A stretch of DNA of 64,000 bases from Streptomyces bungoensis (GTDB lineage: Bacteria > Actinomycetota > Actinomycetes > Streptomycetales > Streptomycetaceae), in assembly GCF_001514215.1 (NCBI RefSeq), contig NZ_KQ948855.1, positions 157,710-221,709 on the forward strand. The letters are read 5' to 3'. The stretch's first letter is position 1, and the number at the start of each line of letters is the position of its first letter. Shown piece by piece: positions 57,086 to 64,000 of the stretch. The position numbers and the translations under genes were made by a program. The notes under the pieces were generated by a model that was not told where the DNA came from, made no database searches, and worked only from the letters and a program-made list of their open reading frames with translations.

Positions 57086-57343
57086 ATGACGACCCTCACC
57101 GCGGAACAGACCATCGCCGACGCCCGGGAGCGCATCGACGCGCTCGACGACCGGATCCTGGCGCTCATCCAGGAGCGGATGGCCGTGTCCACCGTCGTGC
57201 AGCAGACCCGGATCGCCGCCGGCGGCCGCCGGTTGAACCTGTCCCGGGAGATGGAGATCCTCGGCCGCTACCGCGAGGCCCTCGGCCGGCCCGGCACCGC
57301 CCTCGCCATGACCCTGCTGGAGCTGTGCCGGGGTCGCATCTGA
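57086..57343 (+). CDS. Chorismate mutase (AroQ type)
   Basis: An 85-residue all-helical AroQ-class chorismate mutase: ARERIDALDDRILALIQERMAVSTVVQQTRIAAGGRRLNLSREMEIL matches the three-helix domain with the Arg residues that hold chorismate. It makes prephenate, the branch-point precursor of Phe and Tyr. It stands alone, without a fused dehydratase or DAHP synthase. The ATG at 57086 follows AGGAG. Expression is predicted to be controlled by the attenuator directly upstream, which senses the pathway's end products. Confidence 0.92.
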   Translation: MTTLTAEQTIADARERIDALDDRILALIQERMAVSTVVQQTRIAAGGRRLNLSREMEILGRYREALGRPGTALAMTLLELCRGRI

Positions 57344-57669
57344 GTGCGAACGCCGTCTCACCCGTACGGCGCGTGACCGGGCCCCGCCCCGCTTCGTTGA
57401 GACGGGTGTCCGTGCCAGCCAGGGGCGGGCCCGACAGAACCACGCGTGGCTCACCGGAGCGATGAGGCGGACGGGGCGTCCCGTGCGCCGTGGGACCTCG
57501 CTCCGGAGACGTGACCGGACGGCAGGGGACAGCAGCCCGGTCACCCAAGAGAACGGCCGGCTCCGGGGACGCCCGGGGCCGACCGGCGGAACATCACAGG
57601 CCAGGCGGCGCACCCCCCGGCGCCGCTCCCCGGCACCCGCGCTCCCCCGACGCCGGTGCCGACGAGAGA

Positions 57670-57702
57670 AGGGCCCCGCGGTCCGACCTTCCGCGGGGCC
57701 CT
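57670..57702 (+). terminator. Terminator upstream of the LAxTG gene
   Basis: AGGGCCCCGCGG (57670-57681) and CCGCGGGGCCCT (57691-57702) form a perfect 12-bp stem with a 9-base loop, 330 bp after chorismate mutase. It probably insulates the following promoter. Confidence 0.75.
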
Positions 57703-57728
57703 CCGGTCTGCAGCACCGGGTGCGTGCG

Positions 57729-57742
57729 GTGATGTACATCAC
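57729..57742. promoter_or_regulatory. Operator-like palindrome GTGATGTACATCAC
   Basis: A perfect 14-bp palindrome, 148 bp before the LAxTG protein gene. Related TGTACA-type symmetry recurs at 57793-57802 (TTGTACAA). It lies between a terminator and the promoter region, a typical regulator site position. The factor is unknown. Confidence 0.45.
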
Positions 57743-57889
57743 ACAGGCACTTCATGGGTTGATACAACTATCGCCACGGGTCGCAGGTCTCCCTTGTACA
57801 ACCCACGGCCACCACCCGCGCCCCACACGCGGCGGCCCGCCGCCCGTGCTGCGGCGCCGCAGCACGCGAACCCCTTTGAGGTCTTCGAC

Positions 57890-58936
57890 ATGAAGCTTCG
57901 CCGCGTCATGGTCACCGCGGCCGCGACGGCTGCCATGGCACCGCTCGCCCTGCTCTGCGCCCCGGCCGCGTTCGCCGACGAGTCTCCGAGCGCGCCCGTG
58001 AGCAGCCCGGCCGCCGACGAGAGCCCCAGCACCAGCAGCAGCACCAGCCCAACGACCGAGGAGAGCAGCTCCGCCTCCCAGGAGGCCGGCCCCGCCGCCT
58101 CCGAGTCGGCCTCCGCCTCCGCGCCCGCATCGGCTTCCGCCTCGGCGAGCGACGGCGCGAGCGCGTCGGCGTCGGCGTCGGCCTCGGCCTCGCCGAGCAC
58201 GAGCGCCGAGCCGACCGCCGAGCCCAGCGACTGCCCGGTCGACGACAACATGGTCGACGCCGAGTCCCAGCTGAGCATCTCCGTCTCCGGTCTGCCCGGC
58301 AAGATCGTCGCCGGCAGCGGCTGGCACGACTTCACGATGACGGCGGCCAACCACAGCGACAAGTCGCTCGGCACCGTCCAGTGGCTCGCGGTCATCGACA
58401 ACGACTCGATGAGCGACAACGAGAAGGACTGGCTGAGCACCTACGCCAAGCTGGAGTACTTCGACCCGCAGACCAAGGCCTGGGAGTCCATGGCCGACCA
58501 GCTCGGCAACGGCCTCTACTTCGGCCAGACCCCGCTCGGCCCCAAGGAGACGGTCGGCATCAAGCTGCGGGTCGACATCACCGCGAAGGCCCCCGCCGGC
58601 CCCGGCTTCAGCATGGGCTTCGGCGGCTACCTCGACGAGGAGAAGAACTGCGTGCACAGCGCGTTCGGCTCCTACGACTTCACCGTGCTCAAGCCGGGCA
58701 GCAGCAACCCGGACCCGGGTCACGCCAAGCCGGGCAAGGGGACGAAGCCGGCCGGCGGCAAGCAGCCGCAGGGCGGGGCCACCGAGATCGAGCCCACCGG
58801 CTCCCTCGCGAGCACCGGTTCCTCCTCGGCGCTGCCGGTGATCGGCCTGGTCGGCGGTGCGGCCGTCGCCGTCGGCGCGGGTGCCGTGTTCGTCGTGCGC
58901 CGCCGCAACGGCGCCGGCCCGAACGCAGCCGCCTGA
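57890..58936 (+). CDS. Surface protein with Ser/Ala stalk and LAxTG sorting signal
   Basis: A 348-residue exported protein. It has a signal peptide (MKLRRVMVTAAATAAMAPLALLCAPAAFA), then a Ser/Ala/Thr/Glu stalk (about 30-118) with runs of SAS units. A beta-type domain follows (about 120-280: CPVDDNMVDAESQLSISVSGLPGKIVAGSGWHDFTMTAANHS...), with Cys near both ends. Last come a Pro/Gly/Lys linker and the sorting signal LASTG, followed by a hydrophobic segment and RRRN. LAxTG is the class E sortase motif of Streptomyces, so the protein is probably linked to peptidoglycan. Ligand or role unknown. Confidence 0.9.
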   Translation: MKLRRVMVTAAATAAMAPLALLCAPAAFADESPSAPVSSPAADESPSTSSSTSPTTEESSSASQEAGPAASESASASAPASASASASDGASASASASASASPSTSAEPTAEPSDCPVDDNMVDAESQLSISVSGLPGKIVAGSGWHDFTMTAANHSDKSLGTVQWLAVIDNDSMSDNEKDWLSTYAKLEYFDPQTKAWESMADQLGNGLYFGQTPLGPKETVGIKLRVDITAKAPAGPGFSMGFGGYLDEEKNCVHSAFGSYDFTVLKPGSSNPDPGHAKPGKGTKPAGGKQPQGGATEIEPTGSLASTGSSSALPVIGLVGGAAVAVGAGAVFVVRRRNGAGPNAAA

Positions 58937-59034
58937 CGTGACACACGTCACAGGGGAATCGGGCCGGGGCGGCGCAACCCTTCGCCGTCCCCGCTGATCA
59001 AACCTGCTGCCGGATCAAGAAGACGGTAAGCGCG

Positions 59035-59072
59035 AGAGGGACCTGCCTTCGGAGGGGGAGGCAGGTCCCTCT
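59035..59072. terminator. Bidirectional terminator between LAxTG and GMC genes
   Basis: AGAGGGACCTGCCT (59035-59048) and AGGCAGGTCCCTCT (59059-59072) form a perfect 14-bp stem with a 10-base loop between convergent genes, with short T runs just outside. Confidence 0.88.
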
Positions 59073-59122
59073 TCGCCGTTCCGGGCCGGACCCTGGCGGT
59101 CCCGGCCGGGGTTCGGCCCGGC

Positions 59123-60928
59123 TCACTCCTTCGGCGGCACCGCCGGGATGCCCAGGAACGGCAGCTTCAGCGCGCCGAACGCGTCCGCCGGGACCACCGG
59201 GCGCAACGGCTCCACCGGCTTCAGCCGCTCGTACGCCGCGCCCACCGCCGGGCGCGGGTCCTCCTCGCCCTTGTTCGGCCAGTACGACATGGCGCGCTCG
59301 GCCTGCGCGGTGATCGTCAGGGACGGGTTCACACCCAGGTTCGCGGAGACGGCGGCGCCGTCCACCACCGAGATGCCGGGGTGGCCGTACAGCCGGTGGT
59401 AGGCGTCGATCACCCCCGTCTCGGCGGAGTCGCCGATGGGGCAGCCGCCGAGGAAGTGGGCGGTGAGCGGGGTGCCCATCAGCTCGCCCACGTTGCTGCC
59501 CGCGAAGCCGTTGATCTCGGCGGCGAGGGCCGAGGCGGCCTCGGAGGCGGCCCTGATCTGCTTCGGGTTGGGCGCGCCGTGGCCCTGCCGGGCCGTCAGC
59601 AGGCCCTTGCCCACCCCGTCGGGCTTCAGGTACGTCGTGAGCGAGTTGTCCAGCGACTGCATCACCAGGCCGATGATGGTCCGCTCCGACCAGCGCCGGT
59701 TGGACAGGGAGCGGGCGACCAGCACGGGGTGGCGGGCCGCGTTCGCCAGCCAGGCCAGGACCCGGGAGGAGCCCTCCGTGTAGGGGACCTGGAGGATCGA
59801 CAGGCCGCCCATGGAGTTGGAGCCCTTGCCGTAGCGGACCGGCTCGATGTGGGTGTTCTCGTCGGGGTGGACGGAGGACGTGATGGCCACGCCGCGCGTG
59901 AAGTCGGCCCGCGGCTCGCCGGTCGCCCGGCGGTAGCGGCGGTTGTCGGTCTGCGCGCCGACCAGCGCCTCGGAGTTGGTGCGGGTCAGCACGCCGAGCC
60001 GGGCGGAGAGGTACGGCAGCTGGCCGCCGGCCTTCATGCGGTGCAGCAGCGTCTGGGTGCCGTAGGTGCCGGCCGCCAGGACGACCCGCCGCGCGGTGAG
60101 GACCCGGCCCCGGCCCTTCCTCTTCTGGTCCGTCGGCAGCGTGGCGACCGCGTACCCACCCCGGGAGTCGTCGGTGACGGACACGACCGTCGTCATGGGG
60201 TGCACCACCGCGCCCGCCTTCTCGGCGAGGTACAGGTAGTTCTCGTTCAGGGTGTTCTTCGCGCCGTGCCGGCAGCCGGTCATGCACTCGCCGCACTCGG
60301 TGCAGGCCCTGCGGGAGGGGCCGGCCCCGCCGAAGTACGGGTCGTTCACCTCGCCGCCGGGCTTCGCCGTCGCCTTCCCGTCGGCGTCCTCGCCGTCGCC
60401 GAAGAACACGCCGACCGGTGCCATGTGGAAGGTGTCGCCGACACCCATCCGCTGGGCCGCCGCCTTCAGGTGCACGTCGGAGGGGGTCATGGTGGGGTTG
60501 AGCCGGACGCCGAGCATGCGCCGCGCCTGGTCGTAGTACGGCTTCAGCTCCTCCTCCCAGTCGGTGATGCCGCGCCACTGGGGGTCGTCGAAGAAGGCCT
60601 TGGGCGGTACGTAGAGGGTGTTGGCGTAGTTGAGCGAGCCGCCGCCGACGCCGGCGCCCGCCAGCACCATCACGTTGCCCAGCAGGTGGATGCGCTGGAT
60701 GCCGTACAGGCCGAGCCGGGGTGCCCAGAGGTAGTTCCTCAGGTCCCAGGAGTTCTTCGGGAGGGTGTCGCGGGTGAAGCGGCGGCCCGCCTCGAGCACG
60801 CCGACCCGGTAACCCTTCTCGGTCAGGCGCAGGGCGGACACCGAGCCGCCGAACCCCGATCCGACCACGATGACGTCGTAGTCGTACCCGTCCTCGTCCC
60901 GGGTCTGGACAGACTTCTCCTGCGACAC
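59123..60928 (-). CDS. GMC oxidoreductase, cholesterol oxidase-like
   Basis: A 601-residue flavoprotein of the ChoD/cholesterol-oxidase-like GMC branch. The FAD fold is DYDVIVVGSGFGGSVSALRL (residues 17-36), the C-terminal motif is THFLGGCPIGDSAETGVIDAYHRLYGHPGISVVDGAAV, and an internal Cys cluster CTECGECMTGCRHGAKNTL is typical of this branch and looks like a metal or Fe-S site. The sterol specificity of related proteins is doubtful in organisms without sterols. It is 45 bp downstream of a succinate-semialdehyde dehydrogenase and probably co-transcribed, so the pair may oxidise an alcohol to an acid. Confidence 0.88.
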   Translation of the reverse strand: MSQEKSVQTRDEDGYDYDVIVVGSGFGGSVSALRLTEKGYRVGVLEAGRRFTRDTLPKNSWDLRNYLWAPRLGLYGIQRIHLLGNVMVLAGAGVGGGSLNYANTLYVPPKAFFDDPQWRGITDWEEELKPYYDQARRMLGVRLNPTMTPSDVHLKAAAQRMGVGDTFHMAPVGVFFGDGEDADGKATAKPGGEVNDPYFGGAGPSRRACTECGECMTGCRHGAKNTLNENYLYLAEKAGAVVHPMTTVVSVTDDSRGGYAVATLPTDQKRKGRGRVLTARRVVLAAGTYGTQTLLHRMKAGGQLPYLSARLGVLTRTNSEALVGAQTDNRRYRRATGEPRADFTRGVAITSSVHPDENTHIEPVRYGKGSNSMGGLSILQVPYTEGSSRVLAWLANAARHPVLVARSLSNRRWSERTIIGLVMQSLDNSLTTYLKPDGVGKGLLTARQGHGAPNPKQIRAASEAASALAAEINGFAGSNVGELMGTPLTAHFLGGCPIGDSAETGVIDAYHRLYGHPGISVVDGAAVSANLGVNPSLTITAQAERAMSYWPNKGEEDPRPAVGAAYERLKPVEPLRPVVPADAFGALKLPFLGIPAVPPKE

Positions 60929-60973
60929 GTGCTCTCCTCGTCGAGAACGGGGGTTGGCTGGGCTGGTGTGCTC

Positions 60974-62587
60974 CTAGCGGAGCCGGAACGCCTTCATCAG
61001 GCGCAGACTCGTGCTCATGAAGCGGGCGTACCCCTCGTCGTCCATGCCCAGGGAGGGCGCCATCGGCAGCAGCCGCTGCTGTGCGACCGTCTGGGCCTCG
61101 GTGTACTTGAGGATGCCCTCGGAGCCGTGGCGGCGGCCGAGGCCGGAGTCCTTCATGCCGCCCATCGGGGACTGGACGCTGCCGTAGGCGGGTGCGTAGC
61201 CCTCGTTGACGTTGACCGTGCCGGTGCGCAGGCGGGCGGCGACGTCCCGGCCGCGGCGGGCGTTCTTCGTCCAGACGGAGGCGTTCAGGCCGTACGGCGT
61301 GGAGTTGGCGCGCTCGACGGCCTCGTCGTCGGTGGTGAAGCGGTAGACGGAGACGACCGGGCCGAAGGTCTCCTCCGCGCACACGGCCATGGACTCCGCG
61401 ACGCCGTCGAGGATGGTGGGCTCGAAGAAGTACGGGCCGATGTCGGGGCGCGCCACGCCGCCCGCGATCACCTTCACGCCCTTGGCCAGGGCGTCCTCCA
61501 CGTGCCGCTCGACCGCCTTGAGCTGCCGTTCGCCGGCGAGTGAGCCCATGTCGGCGCCGTAGGCGAGGGAGCTGCCGAGCCGCATCGCCCGGGTGCGGGC
61601 GGCGAAACGCTCGAGGAAGGCGTCGGCGATCGACTCGTGGACGTACAGCCGCTCGATGGAGATGCACAGCTGGCCGGCGGAGGAGAAACAGGCGCGCACG
61701 GCGCCCGCGGCCGCCTTCTCGATGTCGGCGTCGTCCAGGACGAGCATGGCGTTCTTGCCGCCGAGTTCGAGGGACACGCCGACCAGGCGGGCGGCGGCGC
61801 CCTGGGCGACCTCGCGGCCGGTGCGGGTGGAGCCGGTGAAGGAGACGTAGTCGGCGTGCTCGACGACCGCGGGGCCGACGACGGGGCCGTCGCCGAGCAC
61901 GACCTGGAAGACGTCGGCGGGCAGCCCGGCCTCGATCAGCAGGTCACGGGCCCACAGGGCGGTCAGGCAGGTCTCGGTGTCCGGCTTCATCACCACCGCG
62001 TTGCCCGCGGCGAAGGCGGGCAGCGCGTCGCCGACGGACAGTTCCAGCGGGTAGTTCCAGGGGGCGATCTGGCCGACGACGCCGCGCGGGTGGCGCAGTT
62101 CGGTGACCTTCGTCAGGGTCGGCACGGCGCCCGTGTGCCGCTTGGGACGCAGGTAGGCGGGGGCCTTGCGGCCGTAGTGGCGGGCCGCGACGGCGACGGC
62201 CTGCACCTCCTCGTGCGCGTGCAGCCGGGCCTTGCCGGTCTCCAGCTGCACGAGGTCGAGGACCTCGGCCTGGCGCTCCAGCAGCAGGTCGTGGAAGCGG
62301 AGCAGGACGGCGGCCCGCTGCCGCACCGGCACCTTCTCCCACACGGCCTGCGCCGCGCGGGCGGCCTCGAAGGCGCGCCGTACGTCGTCGGGGGTGGACT
62401 CGGGCAGGTCGGCCAGCTTCTCGCCGGTGAACGGGGTGTGGTTGGCGGTACGGCCGGAGCCGACGACACCCTTGGTCAGCTGGGCCACCAGCTCCGGCGT
62501 GACCACGCCGGCGGCGGTGCGGGCGCCCTCGGGTGCGGGGGCGAGCGGGTTGGTACCGGTGCGGTCCGGGGCCTGCGAGTCCGTCAT
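60974..62587 (-). CDS. Succinate-semialdehyde dehydrogenase (NADP)
   Basis: A 537-residue aldehyde dehydrogenase of the GabD2 type. The NADP region is GQIAPWNYPLELSVGDALPAF, the general base lies in SLELGGKNAMLVLDDAD and the catalytic Cys in SSAGQLCISIERLYV. GabD2-type enzymes turn succinate semialdehyde into succinate, in GABA breakdown or around an incomplete TCA cycle. The pairing with a GMC oxidase means other aldehydes are possible. A perfect 16-bp palindrome lies 75 bp before the start. The name is by family resemblance. Confidence 0.87.
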   Translation of the reverse strand: MTDSQAPDRTGTNPLAPAPEGARTAAGVVTPELVAQLTKGVVGSGRTANHTPFTGEKLADLPESTPDDVRRAFEAARAAQAVWEKVPVRQRAAVLLRFHDLLLERQAEVLDLVQLETGKARLHAHEEVQAVAVAARHYGRKAPAYLRPKRHTGAVPTLTKVTELRHPRGVVGQIAPWNYPLELSVGDALPAFAAGNAVVMKPDTETCLTALWARDLLIEAGLPADVFQVVLGDGPVVGPAVVEHADYVSFTGSTRTGREVAQGAAARLVGVSLELGGKNAMLVLDDADIEKAAAGAVRACFSSAGQLCISIERLYVHESIADAFLERFAARTRAMRLGSSLAYGADMGSLAGERQLKAVERHVEDALAKGVKVIAGGVARPDIGPYFFEPTILDGVAESMAVCAEETFGPVVSVYRFTTDDEAVERANSTPYGLNASVWTKNARRGRDVAARLRTGTVNVNEGYAPAYGSVQSPMGGMKDSGLGRRHGSEGILKYTEAQTVAQQRLLPMAPSLGMDDEGYARFMSTSLRLMKAFRLR

Positions 62588-62661
62588 GACGCGCAGGGTA
62601 TGCCGCGGCGGGGTGTTTGTGTACCCGTCGGTAACGGGGATTCACCGAGTGCTCACACGAC

Positions 62662-62677
62662 GCCAGTGATCACTGGC
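62662..62677. promoter_or_regulatory. 16-bp palindrome upstream of succinate-semialdehyde dehydrogenase
   Basis: GCCAGTGATCACTGGC is a perfect palindrome between the kinase stop codon (62714) and the dehydrogenase start (62587), on the promoter side of the dehydrogenase-GMC unit. A TetR or GntR-type operator is the simplest reading. Confidence 0.55.
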
Positions 62678-62713
62678 AGAAAATGTGCTGATCAGCGGGT
62701 TGTCGGAGGATGA

Positions 62714-63622
62714 TCACTCGGCGCCGGGTTTTTTCGCGAGCAGGAGCCCGAGGGCGGCGAGCGGGGTGCGGCGACGGGGTCCGGGGGCCGGGTCCGCCTG
62801 CGGGACCTCGCTGGTGAGCGGTGCCTCCGCGGGCGCCTCCTCCTTCACCTCCTCCCCCTCCTCCCCTTTCTCCTCACCCAGCAAGGCGGCCAGCACCGCC
62901 GCGACCTCCTCCGCGTCCGGGCGGGCCTCGGGCCGCGGCGCGTGCAGGCGCTCCAGCAGGGGACCGAGCGGGCCGGCGTCCCCGCCCTCGACGGCGGTGG
63001 CCAGCAGCGCCCCGAGGGACCACAGGTCGGCGGCGGGCCCGGCGCTCCCCCGCACCGGCCGGCCCGGCGCCAGTTCCGGGGCGACGAACCCGGCGGGGGC
63101 CTCCTCGGCGTGCCCGTCCCCGGTGCCGAAGTCGGTGACCACGACCCGCCCGGTGCCGGACTCGACCAGGACGTTGGCGGGCTTGAGGTCCCGGTGGACG
63201 ATCCCCACGGCGTGCGCGGCCCGGAGCGCCCCGAGGACGGCGAGCCCGATCCGGGCGGCCTCGGCGGGCGGGAGCGGTCCGCGCCGGACGGCCTCCCGCA
63301 GCGACTCGCCCTCCACCAACTCCATGACGATCCAGGGCAGTCCGTCGTGCGTGACGACGTCGTACAGGGTGACGGCCGACGGGTGCCGCACCCGGCCGGC
63401 GACCCGCGCCTCCCGGTGGAGGCGGTGGGCGGCGCGCCGGGCCTCCTCGCCGCCGGCCGGATTTCCGGGCAGCTCGGGCTCCTTGACGGCGACGTACCGC
63501 TGCTCCTGCTCGTCCCGGCCGCGCCAGACGGTGCCGGCCGGGCCGGACCCTATCCGGCCGAGCAACCGGTACCGCCCACCGATCAGACGTCCGTCGGGCG
63601 CGTGTTCGCCGTCTGCGCTCAT
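62714..63622 (-). CDS. Serine/threonine protein kinase (Hanks type)
   Basis: A 302-residue kinase with a glycine loop (GRIGSGPAGTVW, 22-33), ATP-anchoring K47, catalytic loop HRDLKPAN (143-150), DFG (164-166) and APE (181-183). The residue set is complete, so it should be active. The C-terminal 70 residues are Glu/Ala/Pro-rich, ending in a basic stretch. Unlike PknB there is no convincing membrane segment or PASTA domain, so it is probably cytoplasmic. Substrates unknown. Confidence 0.93.
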   Translation of the reverse strand: MSADGEHAPDGRLIGGRYRLLGRIGSGPAGTVWRGRDEQEQRYVAVKEPELPGNPAGGEEARRAAHRLHREARVAGRVRHPSAVTLYDVVTHDGLPWIVMELVEGESLREAVRRGPLPPAEAARIGLAVLGALRAAHAVGIVHRDLKPANVLVESGTGRVVVTDFGTGDGHAEEAPAGFVAPELAPGRPVRGSAGPAADLWSLGALLATAVEGGDAGPLGPLLERLHAPRPEARPDAEEVAAVLAALLGEEKGEEGEEVKEEAPAEAPLTSEVPQADPAPGPRRRTPLAALGLLLAKKPGAE

Positions 63623-63683
63623 GGCACATGAGTACCGTGCGCACCAGGTACTTGTCGAAGACGAGGGGCCAAGAGGCGTGCCC

Positions 63684-64000
63684 TCAGGCCTTGTTGATGT
63701 CCAAATTGGCGATCGCCGTCTTCGCCACCTCCCTGCCGCGGGCGGTGAAGTCGCCCTTGCCCGGGTAGCCGACGGCCAGTTCGTACATGTCGCCGGCCTT
63801 CGTCCGGTAGTAGAAGACGCGCAGTTCGCGCGGCTGGGCCGACTGGTCGTCGCTCCGGTAGGTGACGGTGTTCTCGGCGGCCTGGTGCCCGCGGTAGGTG
63901 GCGTTCGCGTCCGGGTCCGTCCTGGCGCCCTCCGCCATGTGGACGGTGTAGTCGCCCTGGCTCTTGAACTTCTCGTTGTCGTCGTACATCTGGGAGCGCG
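63684..64000 (-). CDS. C-terminal part of a gene cut by the window edge
   Basis: The frame is open from the stop at 63684 to the window end, so the start lies outside. The 105 visible residues (TVHMAEGARTDPDANATYRGHQAAENTVTYRSDDQSAQPRELRVFYYRTKAGDMYELAVGYPGKGDFTARGREVAKTAIANLDI) look like a small extracytoplasmic beta domain, as found at the C-terminus of Streptomyces membrane-anchored proteins. It has some resemblance in plan to the C-terminal domain of the protein at 11577-12536. An ATG at 63989 exists but is unlikely to be the start. It may belong with the adjacent kinase gene. Confidence 0.65.
   Translation of the reverse strand, partial: RSQMYDDNEKFKSQGDYTVHMAEGARTDPDANATYRGHQAAENTVTYRSDDQSAQPRELRVFYYRTKAGDMYELAVGYPGKGDFTARGREVAKTAIANLDINKA

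Larger units (their letters stand above)
57344..57889. other. Gene-free region between chorismate mutase and the LAxTG protein
   Basis: About 545 bp with no convincing gene. It holds a terminator at 57670-57702, an operator-like palindrome at 57729-57742, and the promoter region of the LAxTG protein gene near 57745-57800 (GATACAACTATC). Nothing recognisable was seen from 57344 to 57660. Confidence 0.55.

Noticed and set aside
58998..61667. 889-codon minus-strand frame overlapping the GMC oxidase and the dehydrogenase end
   Set aside because: Shifted-frame, Arg/Gly-rich translation of two well-supported genes.

Overview
The window is very GC-rich DNA (roughly 72% by eye) with strong G/C at third codon positions, frequent GTG starts, 4-base ATGA/GTGA gene overlaps and many probable leaderless transcripts. 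With gene content such as class E (LAxTG) sortase substrates, LytM and NlpC/P60 cell-wall hydrolases, a PspC-type histidine kinase, icmB and DUF2690/DUF3017/DUF6350/DUF4429 proteins, this points to a Streptomyces chromosome core. The gene order (glycine betaine locus, mdh, folD, purH-purN, sucC-sucD, a MoxR/vWA cluster, icmB, pcrA, NlpC/P60 genes, guaA) agrees with what I remember of the SCO48xx-SCO47xx region of S. coelicolor. That comparison is from memory, not a search.

Layout. 0.3-3.4 kb: a MocR regulator divergent from a coupled trio of two carboxymuconolactone-decarboxylase-like proteins and a PEP mutase/isocitrate-lyase-family enzyme. 3.4-10.8 kb (minus): a choline/glycine betaine operon (aldehyde dehydrogenase, GMC oxidase, ABC ATPase, fused double permease, binding lipoprotein). 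10.8-16.1 kb: tandem-repeat spacer, a membrane-anchored secreted protein, mdh behind a TamR-like operator, a membrane-anchored HTH protein, DUF3017. 16.1-26.2 kb: folD, RDD protein, purH/purN, membrane proteins, a membrane-tethered sigma-like protein, sucD/sucC. 26.6-29.7 kb: two repetitive or low-complexity exported proteins. 29.9-37.8 kb: a divergent five-gene cluster, MoxR ATPase-DUF5682-vWA leftward and SWIM-DUF5691 rightward. 37.9-48.1 kb: icmB, a lipase-like hydrolase, LytM peptidase, pcrA, a riboswitch-controlled NlpC/P60 protein, a TDT transporter and a second NlpC/P60 protein with a structured leader. 48.1-55.2 kb: PspC histidine kinase/response regulator divergent from a PspC membrane protein, DoxX, DUF4429, aldolase and PPOX proteins. 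55.2-57.4 kb: guaA, then a chorismate mutase gene behind an apparent aromatic attenuator. 57.9-64 kb: an LAxTG surface protein, a cholesterol-oxidase-like GMC enzyme, succinate-semialdehyde dehydrogenase, a Ser/Thr kinase and a gene cut by the window edge.

The most interesting reading concerns the five-gene MoxR/vWA/SWIM cluster. Both of its divergent promoters match, fully or with one mismatch, the TTGTCRGTG-N8-TAnnnT element of the RecA-independent, PafBC-dependent DNA-damage promoters known from mycobacteria. pcrA, 9 kb away, carries a perfect copy. This suggests an uncharacterised DNA-damage-inducible MoxR/vWA system whose DUF5682 member has TraB/EreA/ChaN-like motifs. The second is a leaderless 23-codon leader peptide with Phe-Val-Phe-Thr-Tyr codons and a 15-bp intrinsic terminator in front of chorismate mutase, a classical ribosome-mediated attenuator layout. 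Other points are a c-di-AMP (ydaO) riboswitch, a mobile-looking palindrome inserted in frame in a coding sequence, and several perfect palindromes that look like operators.
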